DNA from: Deferrisomatales bacterium
GTDB taxonomy: Bacteria; Desulfobacterota; Deferrisomatia; Deferrisomatales; Deferrisomataceae
Direction: 5' to 3'
Assembly (NCBI GenBank): GCA_024277875.1
Contig: JAJRUI010000110.1
Span: forward strand, 1 to 64,000
DNA length: 64,000 nt
The notes beneath the pieces are model-generated. The model was given only the letters and a program-made list of their open reading frames with translations. It was not told where the DNA came from and searched no databases. The first letter of the stretch is position 1, and every line of letters begins with the position of its first letter. The position numbers and the translations under genes are program-made. Below are positions 58,057-64,000 of this stretch, piece after piece.

Positions 58057-58133
58057 GGCGGTGTAGCTCAGCTGGTTAGAGCATGCGGCTCATATCCGCA
58101 GCGTCCGGGGTTCAAGTCCCTGCACCGCCACCA
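58057..58133 (+). tRNA. tRNA with CAT anticodon (elongator Met, or Ile2)
   Basis: A 77-base tRNA with encoded CCA. Acceptor stem GGCGGTG/CACCGCC, D arm GCTC/GAGC, anticodon stem TGCGG/CCGCA with CAT (58091-58093), T arm with TTCAAGT. The first base pair is G-C, which argues against the initiator (usually a mismatch there). Elongator Met is preferred; a lysidine-modified Ile2 tRNA has the same gene anticodon. Confidence 0.92.
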
Positions 58134-58142
58134 CCAGAGACA

Positions 58143-58173
58143 CGCGGTTCCCTCGCCGGGGACCGCGTTTTTT
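58143..58173 (+). terminator. terminator of the tRNA gene
   Basis: A 10-bp stem CGCGGTTCCC/GGGGACCGCG with one G-U pair, 5-base loop and TTTTTT. Confidence 0.88.
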
Positions 58174-58314
58174 CGTCGTGCGCCCGGCCCATCGACCCGG
58201 CAGTTCCAAAGGCGCTCCCGTACCGTGGGACCTGCCGCAGGGCCGGGCGCTGCCGTAGGCTCCCCCCCCCTTGCCCGACCGAGGGCGCGCCCATCTGGTT
58301 GCCAGCCCCACGAA

Positions 58315-58353
58315 TGTTTCAGGTGTTGCGAAACAAAACGTTTCACTGAAACA
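58315..58353 (+). promoter_or_regulatory. nested palindromes, candidate enhancer site
   Basis: TGTTTC-N9-GAAACA (58315-58335) is followed by GTTTCA-C-TGAAAC (58340-58352); an outer pair TGTTTCAG/CTGAAACA encloses both. The location, about 125-160 bases upstream of the predicted sigma-54 start, is where NtrC-family activators bind. Confidence 0.6.
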
Positions 58354-58450
58354 CCGGGGGCCGGGCTCCCGGAACGGCCGTTCGTTCGTCCCCCTCCAGA
58401 TTCCGGGCTTTCCGGCCGAAAAGCGTGCAAGCGGCCGGTACCGGCGCCGG

Positions 58451-58466
58451 TGGCACGAAACGTGCT
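58451..58466 (+). promoter_or_regulatory. sigma-54 (-24/-12) promoter
   Basis: TGGCACG-N4-GTGCT has the exact GG-N10-GC spacing required by RpoN and matches the consensus TGGCACG-N4-TTGCT at all but one position. The predicted start is near 58477, about 60 bases before the first gene. Confidence 0.7.
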
Positions 58467-58535
58467 CACCTCGGCGCGGATGGCTTTCGTGCCCGAGTTC
58501 ACGGTTGCCCCCGGGGCGCCCCAGGTGAGGGAATC

Positions 58536-59891
58536 ATGGGTGGAAAACGGCGGTTGTCAGTTCAAGGATCGATCCTCCTGCTCCTGTTCGCGCTTCCAAC
58601 GGCTGCCGCGGCGGTCGAGTGGGGCGGCTACTCCCGTACCACCCTGAGGGGCGCGTGGGCGGACGCCCCGTCCGGCCAGGACGACCGGGGCGCGTACTTC
58701 TCGGAGTACCTGTCTGCCGAGGTGTCCGGTCTGCCGGCCGACACCTCGCTGTACGTGAGCGGCGCGTACCAGTGGGACCTGGGGCAGGAGGACGCCGAGT
58801 CCACCTTCTACACCCCGGTGAGCCGGTTCTCGGACGGACGGCACCTGTTCGTGTACGACGCGGCCCTCTCGGCCCGCCCGGCCCCGTGGGCCGAACTGAC
58901 TGCCGGCCGGTTCGACTGGAAGAGCGCCGAGGACGTCCACATCGACGGCGCGGCCGTGAGCCTTGCGGCGCCGGCCCTGCCGTTCGTGGCCGGCGCGACC
59001 GTGCGCGGGTTCGGCGGGCGGGTGGTCCGCTTCTACGACGACCTGGAGGAGAGCACCGTGTACGGGGTGGGGGTCGACCTGCGGCTGCCCTGGGACGTGC
59101 TCGCCACGGTGGACTACCTGTCCTACTTCCAGGACCTCACCCGGGCCACCCTGCGCAAGTCGTTCGGCAACGCGGTCGCCTCCAAGGCGAGCGCCGAGTG
59201 GGTCAACTCGGACCTGCGCGAGGCCCTGGCGTCGGCCACCCTGTGGCTGGACCAGACCGGCACCGAGGTCACCGGGACGTTCTACAAGAAGGTGGGCAAC
59301 GAGGACTACGACGATTTCCGGTACGACTACACGGACGACGCCGACCCGGGCCGCTACCAACTCGAGCGCCTGGGGATCGAGCGCCTCGCTCCGTTCAACC
59401 AGTACCACGTGGGGGTGCACCAGGCGTTCGGGCCCCACGCGACCGCGTCGATCGGGTACACCAAACGGGACCTGATCGACGAAGAGAACCACGAGAGCGC
59501 GTCCAACACGAGCTTCGACGTGATCCAGGCCGGGCTGTCCCTGGCCGAACCCGGGTTCGCAGGCCTGTTCGTGAGCGGCCAGGTGTCGTGGTGGAAGGAA
59601 GAGCGGCTGGACGGCCACGAGGCCGGGTCCCGCTCCTATAGCCTGTCGGCCGAACAGCGCCTGCCCGCCGACGTCACGGCGTCGGTTTCGTACTACTGGA
59701 AGGAAGACGACCTGAACAACGAGTTCGAGAGCGCCGTGGCCCGGAGCCTCCGGGTGGGGCTCGTGTACCGGCCCGACCCGGTGTGGGATCTCGCCGTGGA
59801 CTACACCCACGAAACCGACGACCTGTTGGAGGAACTCTACGGGGTGGACGCCGTCCAGACCGTGGAGTCCCGCCTGACCGTGCGCTTCTAG
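58536..59891 (+). CDS. outer-membrane beta-barrel (porin-like) protein
   Basis: A 451-residue protein with signal peptide (1-27, ending AAA) and, from residue 30 on, alternating strands rich in aromatic, Gly, Asp and Glu residues ending in a C-terminal Phe (SRLTVRF), typical of outer-membrane barrels. GAGG precedes ATG 58536. With the 12-heme lipoprotein next to it, it may be the barrel of a porin-cytochrome conduit; the sequence does not match known MtrB/OmbB motifs that I recall. Confidence 0.7.
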   Translation: MGGKRRLSVQGSILLLLFALPTAAAAVEWGGYSRTTLRGAWADAPSGQDDRGAYFSEYLSAEVSGLPADTSLYVSGAYQWDLGQEDAESTFYTPVSRFSDGRHLFVYDAALSARPAPWAELTAGRFDWKSAEDVHIDGAAVSLAAPALPFVAGATVRGFGGRVVRFYDDLEESTVYGVGVDLRLPWDVLATVDYLSYFQDLTRATLRKSFGNAVASKASAEWVNSDLREALASATLWLDQTGTEVTGTFYKKVGNEDYDDFRYDYTDDADPGRYQLERLGIERLAPFNQYHVGVHQAFGPHATASIGYTKRDLIDEENHESASNTSFDVIQAGLSLAEPGFAGLFVSGQVSWWKEERLDGHEAGSRSYSLSAEQRLPADVTASVSYYWKEDDLNNEFESAVARSLRVGLVYRPDPVWDLAVDYTHETDDLLEELYGVDAVQTVESRLTVRF

Positions 59892-59908
59892 CGGCAGAGG
59901 ACATCGCC

Positions 59909-60772
59909 ATGACGATCCGGAGAAGCCTGCTGACCACCCTGCCCCTGGCCGCGCTGCTGGCCGTCGGGCTCGTCGCGTGCCGGGAGAAGCCGGACCTCAA
60001 GTTCTCCCACGCCCTGCACGCGGACGAGGCCGAGTGCTCCGACTGTCACGGGGACGAGGTCGGACGCACCGGCATGGAGCCGTGCAAGGCGTGCCACGAG
60101 ATCGACGAGGCCAACCCGTCCGAGGCGTGCCTGACGTGCCACGTGCGGTCCAAGGACGGCGGCTACGCCGCGGCCCCGGCGCCCCGGGGGCGGTCGTACG
60201 CCGACGTGACGTTCGACCACGCACCCCACGACGGCGTGGACTGCTCCCGGTGCCACGGGGACACGGCCGGGGCCGAGGACCTGGCGGGGATCGCGTTCCC
60301 CACGATGGCCACGTGCCAGGCGTGCCACGACGGCGAAGACGCGCCGGCCAGTTGCGACACCTGCCACGCGAGGCTCCGCCGGGACGAACGCCCCCCCAGC
60401 CACGACGCCGCCTGGGACAGCCGCCACGGCAAGCTCACGGACCTGGACGAGACCACCTGCGCGTACTGCCACCCGGGGCGCAGCCCGTGCGACACCTGCC
60501 ACCGCCAGACCAAGCCCGACAACCACACGATCGGGTGGAGGGACCGGCGCCACGGCCTCGAGGCCCGGCAGGACCGGGACAACTGCCGGGCGTGCCACCA
60601 GGCCACGTTCTGCTCCGGGTGCCACCAGGAGCCGCCCCGGGACCACTCCCCCAGGGCCGGCTGGATCGCGGACGGCCACCGGGTGCGCGGCGCCGCGTCG
60701 GCAGACGCGTGCAAGGTGTGCCACCGTCGTACCGACCCGTCGTGCACCGCGTGCCACCCGAGCGGCTTCTGA
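59909..60772 (+). CDS. 12-heme c-type cytochrome lipoprotein
   Basis: A 287-residue exported cytochrome. The lipobox ends at Cys24 (LVAC), and twelve CxxCH heme sites follow (for example CSDCH, CKACH, CLTCH, CSRCH, CQACH, CDTCH twice, CAYCH, CRACH, CSGCH, CKVCH, CTACH). Extra His residues near the sites supply distal ligands. The number of hemes per residue (about 1 per 22) is high. It would carry electrons at the outer membrane or periplasm next to the beta-barrel protein. Confidence 0.93.
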   Translation: MTIRRSLLTTLPLAALLAVGLVACREKPDLKFSHALHADEAECSDCHGDEVGRTGMEPCKACHEIDEANPSEACLTCHVRSKDGGYAAAPAPRGRSYADVTFDHAPHDGVDCSRCHGDTAGAEDLAGIAFPTMATCQACHDGEDAPASCDTCHARLRRDERPPSHDAAWDSRHGKLTDLDETTCAYCHPGRSPCDTCHRQTKPDNHTIGWRDRRHGLEARQDRDNCRACHQATFCSGCHQEPPRDHSPRAGWIADGHRVRGAASADACKVCHRRTDPSCTACHPSGF

Positions 60773-60837
60773 CGAACCGAACCGGTACTGCCGGCCCCCC
60801 GGGGGCCGGCCCAAACCCACGACCCAGAGGTGAGAAG

Positions 60838-63800
60838 ATGCGCAAGATCCCCCTTCTGCTCGCAACGCTGGCCGTGCCCGGCCTGCTCGCGGCCGGAGCC
60901 GTCCAGGCCCTGGCCCACCCGGGCATCAAACTCCGCACCTACGCCGACTCGGACGGCGACGGGGTCGGCGACCCGATCCAGGACCATCTCGACGCCACGT
61001 CCACGATCGGCGCCAACGGCCAGACCGGCGCGATGGTGTTGGGGCCGCCGATGAGCCCCAAGCAGTCGTGCAACCTGTGCCACTCCTACGACGCGATCAC
61101 CTCGGCCTACCACTTCCAGCTCGGCCTGGACGAACGGGTCGACGCCAACGGTGACGGGTTCGCGGACGAGTTCGGCCAGGTGGCCGCGGGCGAGGGGGGT
61201 CCCCTGGAGACCCTGCCCACCCTGTTCCACCTGAACTCCCCCGGCCAGTTCGGGGCGTGGTGACCGCCCTCGTACCGCCAGTTGGCGGCACAGGACTCCG
61301 ACGACGTCACCCGCTTCGACATCGGCTCTGCTGACGAGATCGCCACCTGTACCTCGTGCCACATGGGGGGCGGGCCGTACGAGATCGATCGCAACGGCAA
61401 CCGGTACGACACGTTCTACGCGGCCCACAAGGACGAGATCGAGGCCGGCCTCCACGGCCGGTGGAACGGCGACTACTACCGGTACGAGCTCGAGGACATC
61501 GCTGCCGCGCCGTTCACCATGGCCCAGGACCTGATGGGCGGCGATCCCAGCCCGGCCATCAGCCACCCGCGGCTGCACGACTGGACCGAGAGCGGCGTGC
61601 TCGAGGCCGAGTGCCTCACCTGCCACCTGGACCCGTACGAGAACCGGCTCCAGACGGCCAACGGGGTGGCTGCCCAGAACTACTCGCCCCGGCTCAAGAT
61701 CTTCGTGATCGCGAAGATGAACGAGGCCCGGGACGACTACGCCGACATCCTGGCCCTTTCGGTGGGCCGGTACCCGGACGCGTCCGAGGTACCCGAGGGG
61801 TACGAGGTGTTCTCGATCGACCGGTACTCGAGCCCCCTGGACCCGGCGGAGACGCTCGAGGGCACCCGGTTCTACGCCGCGCCCAACTCGCCGGTGGCCA
61901 GCACCCGGGACTCGGTCAAGGTGCCCATGGTCGAGGGCGGCAAGCCCGACGAGGCCGGCGGCACGAGCGGATTCAAGATGCACAACGCGTACGACCCGAA
62001 CTCCAGGTGGGTGACCGCGGCCAACGGCGACAAGGTGTGGGGTTCCCGGAAGTTCCTGGGGTACTACTTCAAGTACGCGGCTACGGGCGCCCTGATGGGG
62101 CTCGACCTGGACGGCGACGGCGTGCCCCTGGCCTACGTGAAGCTGGTCAAGAAGGACGGGGTGTCCCTGTCCGACCTACCCAAGGACGTCCAGAACTATT
62201 TCGACGTCCAGACCTACTACGACCCGGACGACCTGGCGCTGTTCGGCAGCAACGACGGCACCGCAGCCCCCATGCTGGCGAGCACCGACACGGGCGACCA
62301 CAAGTGGGACCTGATCTGCGGCCGGTGCCACGTGGCGTTCCGCGACCCGGTGAACCAGGGCCTGTACATCCGGCCCGACGTGATGGGCATGAAGGCCGAC
62401 GTACCCAAACGGGCCACGTTCTGGAAGATGGACTACACCGGCGCCGAGGACTACGACGCCCTGGTCCGGGATGTCGAGGCCGCCAAGAAGAGCCCGGGGG
62501 AACTGGCCGGGTACGACGTGCACGCGGCCCGGGGCGTCGAGTGCATCGACTGCCACGCGGTCAAGGCCCAGGATCCGGCCGCGCCCGACCACAACTTCGG
62601 CAAGGGCATCGACACCGGCGGCACGGTGCGAAACGATCTCGACTTCGCCACGGTGAAGGTATGCCGGGACTGCCACAACGAGGACGCCATGGTCCTGGCG
62701 CACCGGGACAACTTCGGCTCCGAGTCCGTGGTGGGCACCCACTTCGAGCACGTGTCGTGCGAGGGATGCCACATCCCGGTCAAGCGCTATTGGCCGTTCC
62801 GGGCGTTCGACTACTCCCTGGGGTACGCGTACAACTTCGACGCCCGGTACATGCCCAACCCGGCCGACCCGGGCGACGTAAACGGCATGGTCCCGTTCTC
62901 GGTGTTCGCGCCCCTGGGCATCCAGGACCCCCAGCCCGGCTACTACGCGGCCGCGCCGTTCTACGGGATCGGCGGGCTCCAGTGGGTGGGCCAGTCCAAC
63001 CCCCTGTACGGGATCGACATGGTGACGTCGATCACCTACTTCGACCCCAACGGGCCCGACCCGATGGAAGCGATGCAGCGGTCCCTGGCGGGGGACACCC
63101 CCGAGTTCGGCGGTGACCGCCCCCTGGACCCGTACGCGATGTTCTACAACATGATGACCGACATGGACGGGGACGTCTCGATCCCCCTGCCGGACGAGGA
63201 GGGCAACTTCGACCCGAACGACATCATGGCGTTCTTCGCCAGCGCCAACGGCAAGAACTACTTCGAGATGACGCCGGTGCTGTACCAGAAGCCGGACCGG
63301 GACGGGAAGATCAAGCTCTACCCGGGCAACCCGGTGGCCGTGGCCACCTGGGTCGACTACGACGAGGCCGACCGGTCGTCCATGCGGATCCTCGCGCCCC
63401 GGGAGCTCAACTCGATCCTGGCCGGCGCGGTGTCCCGGGAGCTGATGCCCGGTTCGAGCCAGATCGGGATGGTGCTGATCAACAGCACCGTGACCCGGGA
63501 CGAGACGGGCGCGATCACGGACTACGACCCGGACACGATCGTGTGGGACGACAGCTTCGACCTGTACCCCGAGATCTCCAACGAGACCGAACTGGACCTG
63601 GTGCGGGGCGCGCTCGAGATGGTGCTGGCCAAGGAGGACGCGTACGCCGGCATGGCGGGCCGCCAGCACCACCTGAAGCTGGCGATCGTGGCCCACTACT
63701 TCTCGATCACCCACAACGTGCTGCCGGCGTCCGAGGCCCTGGGCGCGCCCAAGGACTACGACCCCCTGGGCGGCGTGGATCCCGAGACCGGCATGCCGAT

Positions 63801-64000
63801 CCCGGCCCCGGGCAACGTGGAGGCGGGCAAGACCCGCCAGTGCGTGGACTGTCACGCCACGCCGCGCACCGAGACGAGCCCGCCGGCCCCGATCTACGGC
63901 GGGGACCCGGACGTGGCCATGAACGCGCGGCTGTCCAACCGGCGGGTGGTGTTCCTGCCGTGGGCGATCGCCGGGTTCGACGACCTGGTGGCCGAGGGCA
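60838..64000 (+). CDS. large multiheme cytochrome with in-frame TGA, 3-prime partial
   Basis: The frame opens at ATG 60838 (AGAGGTGAG site), with a signal peptide (1-30), a DSDGDGVGD calcium-like motif and a first CNLCH. A TGA at 61261 (codon 142, context GAW then PPSYRQL) is followed by 912 more open codons to the window end with CTSCH, CLTCH, CGRCH, CIDCH, CRDCH, CEGCH and CVDCH. No new start or ribosome site follows the TGA. A hairpin with SECIS traits begins 8 bases after it. Selenocysteine read-through, nonsense mutation or base error are the alternatives. Confidence 0.82.
61272..61291 (+). promoter_or_regulatory. SECIS-like hairpin downstream of in-frame TGA
   Basis: CCGCC/GGCGG stem (61275-61279 with 61284-61288) with a four-base AGTT loop, extended by a GT/AC pair after an A-C mismatch. 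The loop starts 16 bases after the TGA and has G at its second position, which meets the published bacterial SECIS rules (loop 16-37 bases away, G in the first two loop bases). Confidence 0.45.

Larger units (their letters stand above)
58174..58535 (+). other. regulatory intergenic region of the cytochrome cluster
   Basis: No gene. It holds paired palindromes (58315-58353) and a sigma-54 promoter (58451-58466), both annotated separately, in front of the porin and cytochrome genes. Confidence 0.6.

Overview
The window is a strongly GC-rich bacterial chromosome segment from what looks like an anaerobic, metal- or electrode-respiring deltaproteobacterium (Desulfobacterota/Geobacter/Deferrisoma-like). 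This rests on gene content, not on a database match: a class III (oxygen-sensitive) ribonucleotide reductase, a complex I without its NADH-oxidising module, an AhbD-type radical-SAM heme enzyme, system II cytochrome c maturation, a sigma-54 promoter and an outer-membrane porin plus multiheme cytochrome cluster. Genes are densely packed, often with 4-base ATGA-type overlaps.

Layout. 1-1392: an intergenic region with a repeat, then a D-2-hydroxyacid dehydrogenase (-). 1616-13652: a complete operon nuoABCDHIJK, two MrpD-like antiporter subunits with a small membrane protein between them, nuoM and nuoN, ending in a strong terminator; nuoE, nuoF, nuoG and a typical nuoL are absent. 13620-19397: housekeeping and accessory genes (metallophosphoesterase, alpha/beta hydrolase, a heme-membrane/DUF1858 fusion, a YedF-like DsrE protein behind a structured RNA leader, RNA-binding proteins, a cold-shock protein). 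19906-31692: two hybrid histidine kinases, a CPA2 antiporter, a frameshifted DUF302 protein, DUF2784, MarC, an acyl-CoA dehydrogenase broken by an in-frame TAG, a GSU2403-type nucleotidyltransferase behind an operator-like palindrome, and an HD-domain protein.

31731-43973 (all -): a tetrapyrrole and cytochrome supply region (gmhA, a DHS-like protein, siroheme dehydrogenase/chelatase, ccsB, hemA, hemC, cobA-hemD fusion, then ahbD-like and hemE), preceded by nrdD-grx-nrdG under a pair of NrdR boxes. 44202-47259 (+): ECF sigma factor, zinc anti-sigma factor and a 22-residue membrane peptide, then thioredoxin, FmdB, a TlpA-like lipoprotein and a SagB-type nitroreductase. 47420-54038 (-): pilZ-ligA-enoyl-CoA hydratase-yihY-HAD-cls. 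54453-58004 (+): larC, radC and an FG-GAP-like secreted protein, then a tRNA with CAT anticodon with its own consensus promoter and terminator.

58315-64000 (+): a sigma-54 promoter with upstream palindromes precedes an outer-membrane beta-barrel protein, a 12-heme lipoprotein and a large multiheme cytochrome that runs off the window and carries an in-frame TGA followed by a SECIS-like hairpin. The parts fit together: heme synthesis and cytochrome maturation supply multiheme cytochromes, which would take electrons outside the cell, while the modified complex I couples a non-NADH donor to ion pumping. The least explained signals are the TGA in the cytochrome, the three-way-junction RNA at 17603-17721, the three copies of a multi-hairpin repeat, and the antiporter set of complex I.
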